From Roseovarius sp. TE539 (lineage in GTDB: Bacteria > Pseudomonadota > Alphaproteobacteria > Rhodobacterales > Rhodobacteraceae), in the NCBI RefSeq assembly GCF_003298505.1, contig NZ_QNGB01000003.1, positions 124,001 to 188,000 of the forward strand: 64,000 nucleotides of DNA, written 5' to 3'. Below the pieces are notes generated by a model, which worked only from the letters and a program-made list of their open reading frames with translations, had not been told where the DNA came from and searched no databases. Every line of letters begins with the position of its first letter. The first letter of the stretch is position 1. The position numbers and the translations under genes were made by a program. Shown here piece after piece: positions 27,659 through 37,036 of this stretch.

Positions 27659-28816
27659 TCAGGCGCCGCGCGGCATCGGGTTCTCGGCGTTGTTATAGGC
27701 GCGCCAGTCGGTGATCTCGGGGTAATAAAGCTCTCGCCAGCGCCGCACACGCTTGTTCATCACCCGACGCCACACCGGCGGCACCATCGCCGCCATGGTC
27801 ATGATCGGGTAGCCGTAGGGAAGTTGCGGCGCCTCTGAATGGGTATAGGTCTGCAGCAGCGGAAAGCGCCGATCCGGTTTGTAATGATGGTCCGAATGGC
27901 GTTGCAGGTTGATCAGAAGCCAGTTCGACGCCTTGTGCGCCGCGTTCCAGCTGTGCTGCGGTTTGACGTGCTCGTAGCGGCCGTCACCCAGGTGTTTGCG
28001 CGTCAGGCCGTAATGTTCGACGTAATTCACCAGTTCAAGCTGCCAGATCGCGACGCCCGCCTGCCACAGGAACAGAAGCAGGCCGGTCCCGCCACCCAGC
28101 AGGACCGCCAGCAGCAGCATGAATCCCTGCAGGGCCCAGTACCGGAAGAACGGGTTGGAAAGGTCTGTCCACGGTTTGCCCCGCCGCGCCAGCATTGCCT
28201 TTTCCGCCCCGAAGGCGGACAGCAAGGACTGCTTCAGCACCCGCGGATAGAACCGGTGAAACCCTTCGTTGTAGCGCGCTGTCACCGGATCGCGCGGGGT
28301 GCCGACGTGGCGGTGATGGACCAGAAGGTGTTCGGACCGGAAATGTGAATAGAGCACCATCGCCAGCAGCGCGTCGGCCAGGAACCGCTCACCCCGATCG
28401 CGCTGATGCATGAGCTCGTGGGCATAGTTGATTCCCACCGTCCCGGTGATCACACCCACGCCGAAGAAAAGAACGACTGTTTCCAGCGCGGAAAGATGCG
28501 CGTCGCCCGGCCCGGTCACGTACCAGATCATCCACATCAGCAGTGCGAACTGCAGCGGAGGCCAGATCAGGGTGATCGCCTTGTACCAGCTCAGGCGGGT
28601 TTCCGGCGTGTCCGGGTCGGCGTTTTCCAGGTTCAGGCCAAGCACCGCGTCGAGCGCCGAGAAGAAATACCATGTCGCAACCGGAAGCAGGATCACGGTC
28701 CAGCCGCCATGAACGGCCCCGATCACCGCCAGCGGGATCAGCAATAGCGACATCCAGAAGGGCATGGCATCGCCGATGGCGCCGGTGCGTTTTGAGAAAG
28801 CGGAAGAAGAGGTCAT
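27659..28816 (-). CDS. alkB: Alkane 1-monooxygenase (AlkB family)
   Basis: 385 aa integral membrane di-iron enzyme. All histidine motifs are present: HELMH (133-137), EHLLVHHRHV (162-171), NYVEHYG (264-270) and LQRHSDHH (304-311). Several hydrophobic segments lie between them. It hydroxylates terminal carbons of medium-chain alkanes at the inner membrane using electrons from rubredoxin and a reductase; no rubredoxin gene is adjacent. GGAG seven bases upstream supports the ATG. It is followed on the opposite strand by ccrM (convergent) and lies 17 bases downstream-facing from mutY's stop. A related fatty-acid or xylene hydroxylase role is possible. Confidence 0.93.
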   Translation of the reverse strand: MTSSSAFSKRTGAIGDAMPFWMSLLLIPLAVIGAVHGGWTVILLPVATWYFFSALDAVLGLNLENADPDTPETRLSWYKAITLIWPPLQFALLMWMIWYVTGPGDAHLSALETVVLFFGVGVITGTVGINYAHELMHQRDRGERFLADALLAMVLYSHFRSEHLLVHHRHVGTPRDPVTARYNEGFHRFYPRVLKQSLLSAFGAEKAMLARRGKPWTDLSNPFFRYWALQGFMLLLAVLLGGGTGLLLFLWQAGVAIWQLELVNYVEHYGLTRKHLGDGRYEHVKPQHSWNAAHKASNWLLINLQRHSDHHYKPDRRFPLLQTYTHSEAPQLPYGYPIMTMAAMVPPVWRRVMNKRVRRWRELYYPEITDWRAYNNAENPMPRGA

Positions 28817-28833
28817 GGGAACACTCCGGAGAT

Positions 28834-29922
28834 TCAGGGGCGATTGCGCCCGTCCCGATCATCATTTTCCAGCCTCGGATGCGCAAGGTCAAACACCTTG
28901 CGCATCACCGTGGGCAGTTGTGCGGGGCTGAAACGCGCAGGAGGGACGAATTCCCCGAATTCGGCCCGGGCGCCGACGGGAACCCGCGCCGTTTCGATGC
29001 GCAGGCGCAGGTGGAAATGCGTGAATGTGTGGCGCGCTTCGGCGGGAAGGGGCGACCAGTCAGCCTTCAGGGGCGGGGCTGGAACGGGCTCGGTGTCCTC
29101 GGTCCACGTGCTGCCGGGCCAGCCCAGCATGCCACCCAGAAGGCCCTTTTCTGGCCGTCGCTCCAGCAGCAGGGCGCCGTCCTCGCGGAGCGCAACATAG
29201 GCGATGCCGTGGCGCACAGGCTTGGGTGTCTTCGGTTTTTTGGCAGGCAGCCCGGCGGCGGTGCCGGCCCTGTGTGCTGCGCAGGCCGGTTGCCAGGGGC
29301 ATATCCCGCAGGCCGGGGCGCGCGGCGTGCAGATCGTGGCCCCCAGGTCCATTACCGCCTGTGCATAATCGCCCGGCCGCCTGCCTGGGCTCAGCGCGGC
29401 GGCAGCCGCTGTCAACTCGGGTTTGGCGCCGGGCAGGGGCGCACGGATATCGTGCAGACGCGCCATTACCCGTTCCACGTTTCCGTCTACGACCGTTTCC
29501 GGCCGGTCGAATGCAATGGCGGCGATCGCGGCCGCGGTGTAGGGTCCGATGCCGGGCAATTCCTGCAGGCCGGGGCGGGTATCGGGGAACCTTCCGCCAT
29601 GATCTTCCGCGACGATGCGCGCGCATTTCAGAAGGTTGCGCGCCCGTGCATAATATCCCAGCCCGGCCCATTCGCCCATCACGTCCGCGTCTTCGGCTGC
29701 CGCCAGTGCATCGACATCGGGCCAGCGTTTCGTGAAGCGCGCGAAATACCCCTTCACCGCCGCAACCGTGGTCTGCTGCAGCATGATCTCCGACAGCCAC
29801 ACGGCATACGGATCGGGGCGCGCCCCCGCCGCCCGCGCTGAAGGCCCCACACGCCACGGAAGATCGCGGGCATGGGTGTCATACCAGTCCAGAAGGGTCT
29901 CGGGCAGCGGTGCATCACGCAT
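28834..29922 (-). CDS. mutY: A/G-specific adenine glycosylase MutY
   Basis: 362 aa. Catalytic Glu in SEIMLQQTT, HhH motif LPGIGPYTA, catalytic Asp in VVDGNVERV, and the iron-sulfur cysteines C-x6-C-x2-C-x5-C (ICTPRAPACGICPWQPAC). A C-terminal NUDIX-like domain (LLERRPEKGLLGGMLGWPG; TFTHFHLRL) recognises 8-oxoG. It removes adenine opposite 8-oxoguanine. It is divergent from the DciA-like gene, and the alkB gene lies 17 bases downstream, so the two may share a transcript. Confidence 0.95.
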   Translation of the reverse strand: MRDAPLPETLLDWYDTHARDLPWRVGPSARAAGARPDPYAVWLSEIMLQQTTVAAVKGYFARFTKRWPDVDALAAAEDADVMGEWAGLGYYARARNLLKCARIVAEDHGGRFPDTRPGLQELPGIGPYTAAAIAAIAFDRPETVVDGNVERVMARLHDIRAPLPGAKPELTAAAAALSPGRRPGDYAQAVMDLGATICTPRAPACGICPWQPACAAHRAGTAAGLPAKKPKTPKPVRHGIAYVALREDGALLLERRPEKGLLGGMLGWPGSTWTEDTEPVPAPPLKADWSPLPAEARHTFTHFHLRLRIETARVPVGARAEFGEFVPPARFSPAQLPTVMRKVFDLAHPRLENDDRDGRNRP

Positions 29923-30005
29923 TCTTTATTCCCGGAAATGGGGATGGGGGGCTGGCAAGCGCGGTCATAACTCTTAAACTATATATCCTGAACAGGAGTC
30001 CATGG

Positions 30006-30518
30006 ATGACCGGGCGCAAGGCCACCACCAAGGGGTTCGCACGGACCTCGACAGTGCTCAGGGAACGGATCCGGCGCGCCTCGGAAAGCCGCGGGTTTGC
30101 CGTGTCGCGCCTGCTCACCCACTGGCCCGAGGCCGTCGGCCCCGAAATCGCCAGCATGGCCAGACCCGTTGATATCGGATACGGGCGGCAAGGGTTCGGC
30201 GCCACGCTCACTGTGCTGACCACCGGGGCGCAGGCGCCGCTTCTGGAAATGCAGAAGGAAACCCTGCGCCAGCGTGTGAACGCGGTCTACGGATACAACG
30301 CCATCTCGCGGGTGCGCATCACCCAGACATCGGCATCCGGTTTCGCCGAGGGGCGTGCGGATTTCGATCACCGTCCCGGACGGGCAAAATCCGGCACCGC
30401 GCCGGATCCGCAAACCACCAAGGCGGCGGCGGACCTCGCCGCGCCGGTCGAAAATGAAAATCTGCGCCGGGCGCTTGAAGACCTGGCCCGGAACGTTCTA
30501 TCCAAGACCCGACAATGA
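30006..30518 (+). CDS. DUF721 / DciA-family protein
   Basis: 170 aa. The N-terminal ~100 residues match DUF721 (VSRLLTHWPEAVGPEIASMARPVDI; LLEMQKETLRQRVNAVYGYNAISRVRI spans this). The family includes DciA, a bacterial loader of the DnaB helicase at replication origins. The C-terminal tail is low in structure, apart from a short helix at the end. AGGAG nine bases upstream supports ATG 30006. The ATGA overlap leads into the DsbA-family gene. Confidence 0.8.
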   Translation: MTGRKATTKGFARTSTVLRERIRRASESRGFAVSRLLTHWPEAVGPEIASMARPVDIGYGRQGFGATLTVLTTGAQAPLLEMQKETLRQRVNAVYGYNAISRVRITQTSASGFAEGRADFDHRPGRAKSGTAPDPQTTKAAADLAAPVENENLRRALEDLARNVLSKTRQ

Positions 30519-30535
30519 CCCGAAAGGTGCCGAAA

Positions 30536-31225
30536 ATGTCCAGACTGATCCTCGCCGGGGCTGCCGCCCTCGGCCTTGCCGCCGGCGCCGCCTTCTGGCT
30601 GTCGGATGCCCGCGCGCCAGCCCCGGACACGGCGCTTGCCCTGCCGGGTGCGGCCAATGCGCAGGAAGCCGATGCCGAGCCAGCCGGCGAGGCTCCCGAG
30701 ATCACCGAAATGACCATGGGGCCGGACGATGCGCCACTGACTTTCATCGAGTATGCCAGTTTCACCTGCCCGCATTGCGCAAGCTTCCATCAGGACCAGT
30801 TCAAGAAGCTCAAGGCGGATTACATCGACACCGGGAAGATCCGCTTTGTTTATCGCGATGTCTATTTCGACCGTTTCGGCCTCTGGGCCTCGATGGTTGC
30901 CCGCTGCGGCGGCGAGGGCCGTTTTTTCGGCATAACCGACATGATCTACGAACAGCAGAAGGACTGGATCGCCGGCGGCGATCCCGTGCAGATCGCCAAC
31001 AATCTGCGCCGGATCGGCAAGGTTGCCGGGCTTGAATCCGACACTATCGAGGCGTGCCTCAACGACGAGGCCAAGGCCAAGGCACTGGTCGCGTGGTTCC
31101 AGGAAAACGCCGAAGAGGACAACGTGAATTCCACGCCGACGCTGATCATCGGCGGCGAAACCTATTCGAACATGGCCTATGACGAGCTTTCGGCGATCAT
31201 CGACGAGAAGCTGGCCGGGGAATGA
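30536..31225 (+). CDS. DsbA-family thiol:disulfide oxidoreductase
   Basis: 229 aa from ATG 30536, preceded by AAAGGTG; an ATG at 30515 overlaps the upstream stop by four bases and adds seven residues. MSRLILAGAAALGLAAGAAF is a signal peptide or anchor. The thioredoxin-fold domain has the active site CPHC at 78-81 and the cis-Pro segment STPTLIIGG. It oxidises or isomerises disulfides in the periplasm, possibly serving secreted proteins such as the c-type cytochrome. Confidence 0.9.
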   Translation: MSRLILAGAAALGLAAGAAFWLSDARAPAPDTALALPGAANAQEADAEPAGEAPEITEMTMGPDDAPLTFIEYASFTCPHCASFHQDQFKKLKADYIDTGKIRFVYRDVYFDRFGLWASMVARCGGEGRFFGITDMIYEQQKDWIAGGDPVQIANNLRRIGKVAGLESDTIEACLNDEAKAKALVAWFQENAEEDNVNSTPTLIIGGETYSNMAYDELSAIIDEKLAGE

Positions 31226-32334
31226 CCACCACGCTTGACGGTCTGAAGGTCGTCGAACTGGCGCGTATCCTGGCCGGTCCCTGGGCTGGCCAGACGCTTG
31301 CGGATCTCGGCGCGGAGGTGATCAAGGTCGAAAGCCCCGATGGGGACGATACCCGCAACTGGGGTCCGCCCTTCATCGACCGCGAAGATGACCGGTCGGC
31401 GGCCTATTTCCATTCCTGCAACCGCGGCAAGGCCAGCATCACCTGCGATTTCCGCACCCCGCAAGGGCAGGAACAGGTGCGCGACCTGATCCGTGGCGCC
31501 GATGTGGTGATAGAGAATTTCAAGCTTGGCGGGCTGGCGAAATACGGGCTGGATTACGAAAGCCTGGCGCAGATCAACCCGGGTCTCATCTACTGTTCGA
31601 TCACCGGCTTCGGGCAGGACGGGCCCTATGCGCATCGCGCCGGGTACGATTACATCATCCAGGGTATGTCGGGCCTGATGTCGATCACCGGTGCGCCGGA
31701 CGGACAACCCACCAAGGTCGGCGTGGCGATCACCGATATCTTCACCGGGGTCTATGCCACAACCGCGATCCTGGCCGCGCTGCACCGGCGCCACGCCACC
31801 GGCACGGGACAGCACATCGACATGGCCCTGTTCGACGTGGCGGTTGCGGTGACAGCCAACCAGGCGATGAATTACCTTGCCACCGGGACACCCCCCTGCC
31901 GACTGGGAAATTTCCATCCCAATCTTTGTCCCTATCAGGTGTTCGACTGCTCTGACGGCCACATCATCATCGCCACCGGCAATGACCGGCAGTATGGGCG
32001 CCTTTGCGAGCTTCTGGGACGGCCGGACCTGGCCGAAGCGCCGGATTACCGCAGCAATGCCGACAGGGTCGCCAACCGCGAACGGCTTTCCGCGCTGTTG
32101 ACAGAGGCCACGCGGCGCTTTTCGCGGGCCGATCTTCTGGCCACCTGCGAGGCCGAGGGGGTGCCCGCCGGACCCATCAACGACATGGCCGAGGTGTTCG
32201 ACGATCCGCAGGTCAAGGCACGCGGCCTGAAAGTATCGCCGGGGGGCGTGCCCGGGGTGCGGGCGCCATTCCGTTTTTCCGATGCCGATCTCGCGCTTGA
32301 GCGCCCGTCCCCGAAACTGGGCGAGGACGGCTGA
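31222..32334 (+). CDS. CaiB/BaiF family (type III) CoA transferase
   Basis: 370 aa. It starts LDGLKVVELARILAGPWAGQTLADLGAEVIKVE, the family signature region, followed by NRGKASITCD, the catalytic Asp region HIDMALFDV and GNDRQYGRLCELLG. The enzyme moves CoA between a carboxylic acid and an acyl-CoA in the cytoplasm. The substrate pair cannot be told from sequence; formyl-, succinyl- and crotonobetainyl-type members look alike. ATGA overlap with the DsbA gene makes it co-transcribed. Confidence 0.88.
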   Translation: MTTTLDGLKVVELARILAGPWAGQTLADLGAEVIKVESPDGDDTRNWGPPFIDREDDRSAAYFHSCNRGKASITCDFRTPQGQEQVRDLIRGADVVIENFKLGGLAKYGLDYESLAQINPGLIYCSITGFGQDGPYAHRAGYDYIIQGMSGLMSITGAPDGQPTKVGVAITDIFTGVYATTAILAALHRRHATGTGQHIDMALFDVAVAVTANQAMNYLATGTPPCRLGNFHPNLCPYQVFDCSDGHIIIATGNDRQYGRLCELLGRPDLAEAPDYRSNADRVANRERLSALLTEATRRFSRADLLATCEAEGVPAGPINDMAEVFDDPQVKARGLKVSPGGVPGVRAPFRFSDADLALERPSPKLGEDG

Positions 32335-32349
32335 GATACGCCCCGCCGG

Positions 32350-33129
32350 TCACTCCGCCAGTGCCCCGGTGAGCGCGGCGTGCAGGACCGGCCCCGCGGC
32401 CACCACACCGTTCACCTTGGGCACCGGGTTGTTGAACCTGAGCGGTCCCGCCCGGCGGTCCGATACCTGTGCGCCCGCCTCCCGCAGGATAAGCTCCCCC
32501 GCCGCCACGTCCCATTCCCAGCTGTCACGCAGCGTCATCATCGCGTCGTAACGCCCCTCTGCCACGAGGCTCAGCCGGTAGGCCAGCGACGGCCGGTAGG
32601 CGCGGCTCAGCTCGGGCACCGCCCCGCGCCAGTTATGCGCGTCGTAACTGGGTTTCGCCGCCAGAACATGCGCGCCGGTCAACTCGGTCCGGGCCGTCAC
32701 CCGGATGGGCCGGCCGTTGAGGGTGGCCCCCCGGCCCGCCGCGGCGGCATAAAGCTTGTCGAGCCTTGGAAGATGGATTGCCGCCGCGATCACCCGCCCG
32801 TGTTCGACCACCGCAAGCGCGTGTGCCCATGCACGTCCGCCACCGATGAACTCGCGCGTGCCGTCGATCGGATCGACGATGAACACCCTGTCGGAGGCCA
32901 GCCGCGCCGGTCCGTCGGTGCTCTCTTCCGACAGCCAGCCATAGCCGGGTCTTGCGGTGCGCAGACGTTCGGCCAGAAGCATATCGACCGCCAGGTCGGC
33001 CTCGGTCACAGGGCCGGCACCGCCGGGCTTGTCCCAGCTTTGCGCGCCGTTTTCGGCAAAGCGCAACCCGATTTCTCCCGCCGCCCGCGCCGCCCCGGTC
33101 AGCAGGTCCAGATCGTCATCCACCTGCAA
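32350..33129 (-). CDS. cysQ: 3'(2'),5'-bisphosphate nucleotidase, inositol monophosphatase family
   Basis: 259 aa with lithium-sensitive phosphatase motifs: SEESTD, DPIDGTREFIGG and the C-terminal WEWDVAAGELILREAG. It dephosphorylates PAP (from sulfate assimilation) and related compounds. The frame starts with TTG 33129 (GAGGGG seven bases before) or GTG 33123; no suitable ATG exists. It overlaps the pmbA-like gene by 14 bases, so the two are coupled. A plain inositol monophosphatase is the alternative. Confidence 0.87.
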   Translation of the reverse strand: MQVDDDLDLLTGAARAAGEIGLRFAENGAQSWDKPGGAGPVTEADLAVDMLLAERLRTARPGYGWLSEESTDGPARLASDRVFIVDPIDGTREFIGGGRAWAHALAVVEHGRVIAAAIHLPRLDKLYAAAAGRGATLNGRPIRVTARTELTGAHVLAAKPSYDAHNWRGAVPELSRAYRPSLAYRLSLVAEGRYDAMMTLRDSWEWDVAAGELILREAGAQVSDRRAGPLRFNNPVPKVNGVVAAGPVLHAALTGALAE

Positions 33130-34462
33130 GCGTCATCCCCTCAACCAGAAGCGAGGGCACGACCCGCGTCAGGTGCGGGCGCGCGTCATTGGCAGCAGTC
33201 ATCCGGCGCAGCATTGCGGGCAGGCTGCCGGCGATGGTGCATTCATTGACCGGAAAGGCGATTTCGCCGTTTTCCACCCAGAACCCGGCCGCTCCGCGGG
33301 AATAATCGCCTGTATTCGGGTTTATGGTGCTGCCGATCAACGAGGTGACCAGAAATCCGGTGCCCATTTCCGCGATCAGGTCGTCCCGGCTGTGCGTGCC
33401 CTGTGTCAGCGCCACGTTCCAGCTTGCCGGCGAGGGCGGGGCAGATGTGCCGCGTTGCGCGTTCCCGGTCGAGGCAAGGCCCAGCTTGCGCGCCGTGGCC
33501 AGGTCGAGCACCCAGCCCTTCAGGATGCCGTCGCTCACGATCTCGCGGCGCCGCGCTTGCAATCCTTCGGCGTCGAAGGGCCGCGATCCGAAGGCGCGTT
33601 TGCGGCGTGGATCCTCGATCAGGGACAGACCGTCACTCAGCACCGGCGTGTCCATGCGGCCGATAAGCCATGAGGCCCCGCGCGCCACCGACGAGCCATT
33701 CGCCGCCACCAGCAGATGCCCGATCAGGGAGGCCGAGACGCGTTCGTCGTAAAGAACGGGCCAAGCCCCGGTGGGCGGACGCCGTGGCGAAATCCGCTCG
33801 GCCGCCCGCTGCCCGGCAAGAACGCCTATTTCGGTGGCGCCGCGCATGTCGGTGCGGAATACGCGGGCGTCCCCGTCATGATCGCGCTCCATCCCGGTGC
33901 CCTCCCCGGCGATGGCCACGCAATGCAGCGAATTCTCGCTGCGCGCAAAGCCGCCGGAAAACCCGTTGGTGGCCGCCATGTGGATCTGGCGGCGCCCGTG
34001 ACCGGCACCGGCCTGCTGCACCTGGGTGACGCCCGGCACCGCAAGCGCCGCGGCCTCGGCTTCCAGGGCGTCGCGTTCCAGCGCCTCAGGCGCGGGCTCG
34101 GGCGTATCCTCGGACATTTCCAGAGGGCCGGGATCGCGGTCCGCGCAGAGCTCCGAAGCGTCGGCCAGCCCCGCATGAGGATCCTCGGGAGCTTCACGCG
34201 CCATGGTCACGGCACGCTCGGCCAGCGCCGCCAGGGTTTCCCGCCGCGTGTCCGATGCCGAAACGCAGGCCTGCCTCCCGCCGATCAGCACCCGCAGGCC
34301 AAGATCGGTGGCTTCGGCGCGCTCGGCTTCTTCCAGTGTCCCGGCGCGCACCCCCACGCTTACCGAGCGACCGGAGACGGCGATCGCGTCGGCGGCTTCG
34401 GCCCCGGCCATTCGGGCCTCGGACAGAAGTGCGCCGGTCAGGTCTTCGAGAGTGTCGGTCAT
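33116..34462 (-). CDS. pmbA: PmbA/TldE-type member of the TldD/PmbA family
   Basis: 448 aa. It matches TldD/PmbA proteins across its length (LEEAERAEATDLGLRVLIGGRQA; SLIGSTINPNTGDYSRGAAGFWVENGE is the typical C-terminal block). No HExxxH zinc motif is visible, which fits the non-catalytic PmbA/TldE partner rather than TldD. The TldD/E pair processes small peptides in the cytoplasm. The upstream open frame extends to 34621, but ATG 34462 with AAAGG upstream begins the conserved region. Confidence 0.88.
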   Translation of the reverse strand: MTDTLEDLTGALLSEARMAGAEAADAIAVSGRSVSVGVRAGTLEEAERAEATDLGLRVLIGGRQACVSASDTRRETLAALAERAVTMAREAPEDPHAGLADASELCADRDPGPLEMSEDTPEPAPEALERDALEAEAAALAVPGVTQVQQAGAGHGRRQIHMAATNGFSGGFARSENSLHCVAIAGEGTGMERDHDGDARVFRTDMRGATEIGVLAGQRAAERISPRRPPTGAWPVLYDERVSASLIGHLLVAANGSSVARGASWLIGRMDTPVLSDGLSLIEDPRRKRAFGSRPFDAEGLQARRREIVSDGILKGWVLDLATARKLGLASTGNAQRGTSAPPSPASWNVALTQGTHSRDDLIAEMGTGFLVTSLIGSTINPNTGDYSRGAAGFWVENGEIAFPVNECTIAGSLPAMLRRMTAANDARPHLTRVVPSLLVEGMTLAGG

Positions 34463-34631
34463 GCGCGCGGGCCTTTCACTGTTGCCCGCTTCAGGTAGAC
34501 CGCACGCTCCCGCCGTGCAAGCCCGCGCCGCCGCCACGCGGTGCGCAAGCAGACAGTCGTGTGCGCGAAAGACGGGTTCCGGGACCGCCGCCCCAAGAAA
34601 TCGCGGCGGCGGTCTTGTCACCCTCGTGGCA

Positions 34632-36155
34632 TCACTTCAGACGCTGTCCATTGGCGAGCACCTGCTTGTCCTCTGTAAACTCGATTTTCGACGTCAGCGT
34701 GTCGGGTGCGTCTCCAGGTACCGCGAAAAGGCCCATCATCATGCGCATCCCGTTGGCCTGTTCCTCCGGCATCAGTCCCATGCCCACCAATGTGTCCAGC
34801 AGGGTGTTGCCGCCTGTCAGGCTGAGATTCACCTCTCCGATCGGGGCCGGGACACCGTCGTAGCTTTCCAGATCGGTATTGTCGAAAGTGAAGGCGCCCT
34901 CTCCGGTCAATTCGGCCCCCACGGCCCTCAAGACCAGCGACTCCAGGTTCAATGAGTGAAGTTCGCCGGGGGCGTCGCCTTCGTCCAGCGCCTCCATCTG
35001 TGCGGTATCCAGAAGATCGCTGGTCAGGCGGGCCTCACCCGACATCTCGATTTCAACGGTCGCCGGATCGCGCGGCAGCTCCTCGTCCGGGTCGAAGATG
35101 CCCCAGATCATTTCGGACATGGTGAACCCGTCCAGAAGCGCCGTGATCCCGAATTCCTGCGGTTCGTCGGATTTCGACACCGGCATCAGAAGCTCGTAGC
35201 CAAAGGACTCGGCCGCCGCCTCCAGCGGAATCGGAACCTCGCTCCCCGCAAGCTGGAGTGTCAGATTGGCGATGCCGGCTCCGTAGAAGAGTTCACTTTC
35301 GCTGATTGCCATCTCGAGGGTGCCGCCGTCGCTGGTGGTGGCGCCCTGCATGGTCTCGTCATCTTCCTGGAAGCTGAAGTTCATCTGCCCCGGTCCGGTC
35401 TCGTAACCGGCTTTCACGGCAAATCCCGCGCGGGTCGCCGCCGCCATGTCCTCAAGATCGACATCCATCGGCACGGCCGCCTCGGCCTTGGCCTGCAGGC
35501 TTTCCATGCCGCCTTCGAAGATAAGGCGTCCGTCGCCGCCTTCGGGGTCGTTGATGTCCAGCATATATGTGATCTGCCCGGTGGATACCTTCTGCGCAAG
35601 TTCCCGCACGGTATCGCCGCGAACCTGCGTCAGACCGCTCAGGTTGGTCACGTCAATCCCGGCCCGGCCGATATCCAAGGGTTCGTCCTCGACCACCAGG
35701 TCGACCAGGGCCAGCGACAGGCCGGCGGCGCTGTAGGTGTAGGTCATGTCACCGGGGGCGCCGGATACCACCATGGAAAATCCGGTGGTCCTCTGCTCCA
35801 GTGTGATATCGGCCTCTTCCACGTCCGGGCCGGCCACGTTGATGACGATCGGCATCTCGGAGGGAAGATCCACGGCAACCGTTCCGTCGCCCCTCTCTGT
35901 CAGGGTAATGTCCCCCAGAGAGACGGTGACAGTGGATTGGTCCTCGGGCACGTCCATGCGCATCGAGATATCCGAGATCGTCAGGACGCCATCGACCATC
36001 TCGCGGCTGGTTTCCAGGCCGTAGCCAAAGCTGGTCAGATAGGATGTCCAGTTGGCCCAGACTTCCTCGGCGGTGACATCGGCGAGGGCCGGCTGCGCCG
36101 TCGCCGAAATGGCGATCAGCGTGCCCGCGGCAACGGTGTTGCGGAAATATTTCAT
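34632..36155 (-). CDS. DUF2125 domain-containing secreted protein
   Basis: 507 aa. Signal peptide MKYFRNTVAAGTLIAISATA ending at ALA, then a long acidic, beta-rich chain (WANWTSYLTSFGYGLETSREMVDGVLTI near the start is typical). I assign it to DUF2125, a family of periplasmic proteins common in Rhodobacteraceae; function unknown. It lies divergent from the SDR gene with about 130 bases between the starts. Confidence 0.8.
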   Translation of the reverse strand: MKYFRNTVAAGTLIAISATAQPALADVTAEEVWANWTSYLTSFGYGLETSREMVDGVLTISDISMRMDVPEDQSTVTVSLGDITLTERGDGTVAVDLPSEMPIVINVAGPDVEEADITLEQRTTGFSMVVSGAPGDMTYTYSAAGLSLALVDLVVEDEPLDIGRAGIDVTNLSGLTQVRGDTVRELAQKVSTGQITYMLDINDPEGGDGRLIFEGGMESLQAKAEAAVPMDVDLEDMAAATRAGFAVKAGYETGPGQMNFSFQEDDETMQGATTSDGGTLEMAISESELFYGAGIANLTLQLAGSEVPIPLEAAAESFGYELLMPVSKSDEPQEFGITALLDGFTMSEMIWGIFDPDEELPRDPATVEIEMSGEARLTSDLLDTAQMEALDEGDAPGELHSLNLESLVLRAVGAELTGEGAFTFDNTDLESYDGVPAPIGEVNLSLTGGNTLLDTLVGMGLMPEEQANGMRMMMGLFAVPGDAPDTLTSKIEFTEDKQVLANGQRLK

Positions 36156-36286
36156 GGCAATCCCCTTTCCAGGTAAATTCTCGGACGCAGCTTCATCCCA
36201 TGAGAGTTTGCGGTCAAGTGGCCTTGTGGGTGGACCCGCTCCGCCACCGGCGCTACCAAGGGCAACAGGAAACCGGGAGACCCGTC

Positions 36287-37036
36287 ATGAGCATGCAGGA
36301 CAAGACCGTCTTGATCACCGGCGCGAGCCGCGGCATCGGCGCTGCCGCCGCCCGCGAATTCGCCGCGGCCGGAGCCCAAGTCGCCCTTGCTGCCCGCAAT
36401 GGCGAGGCCGTGGCCGCGCTTGCCGGGGAAATCGGCGAGCAGGCCATTGCCATCCCCTGTGACGTGTCCCGCTACTGGGAAGTGGAGGGCGCCGTGGCCG
36501 CCTGCCTGAAAGCCTTCGGCCGGCTGGACGCGCTGATCGGCAATGCCGGTGTGATCGAACCGATCGCGCCCTTGTCCGCGGCCGACCCCGGGTCGTGGGG
36601 GCAACTCATCGACGTGAATCTAAAGGGCGTCTTTCACGGAATGCGCGCCGCGATGCCGGTGATGCAGGAGGCCGGAGGCGGTACCATCATCACCGTCAGC
36701 TCAGGGGCCGCGCATCACCCGCTCGAAGGCTGGAGTGCCTATTGCGGCTCCAAGGCCGGGGCCGCGATGCTGACCCGGAGTGCCCACCTGGAAGGGCAGG
36801 CGCACGGTCTGAGGGTGATGGGCCTGTCGCCGGGTACCGTGGCCACCGACATGCAGCGGACGATCCGGAAAAGCGGGGTCAATCCGGTCAGTGAACTGGA
36901 CTGGTCCGAACATATCCCGCCCGAATGGCCGGCAAGGGCGCTCCTGTGGATGTGCGGGCCCGGGGCTGATGCCCATCTGGGCGAGGAATTGTCGCTGCGC
37001 GATCCTGAAATCCGCGCCGGGGCAGGGCTCGAATGA
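36287..37036 (+). CDS. SDR-family oxidoreductase
   Basis: 249 aa. Classical SDR: TGASRGIG cofactor motif, GNAGV, catalytic Ser in VSSGAAHH and Y-x3-K in SAYCGSKAG. GGGAG seven bases upstream supports ATG 36287. NAD(P)-dependent oxidation or reduction of an unidentified alcohol/ketone. It overlaps the crotonase gene by four bases, suggesting a shared acyl-CoA or hydroxyacyl pathway. Confidence 0.9.
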   Translation: MSMQDKTVLITGASRGIGAAAAREFAAAGAQVALAARNGEAVAALAGEIGEQAIAIPCDVSRYWEVEGAVAACLKAFGRLDALIGNAGVIEPIAPLSAADPGSWGQLIDVNLKGVFHGMRAAMPVMQEAGGGTIITVSSGAAHHPLEGWSAYCGSKAGAAMLTRSAHLEGQAHGLRVMGLSPGTVATDMQRTIRKSGVNPVSELDWSEHIPPEWPARALLWMCGPGADAHLGEELSLRDPEIRAGAGLE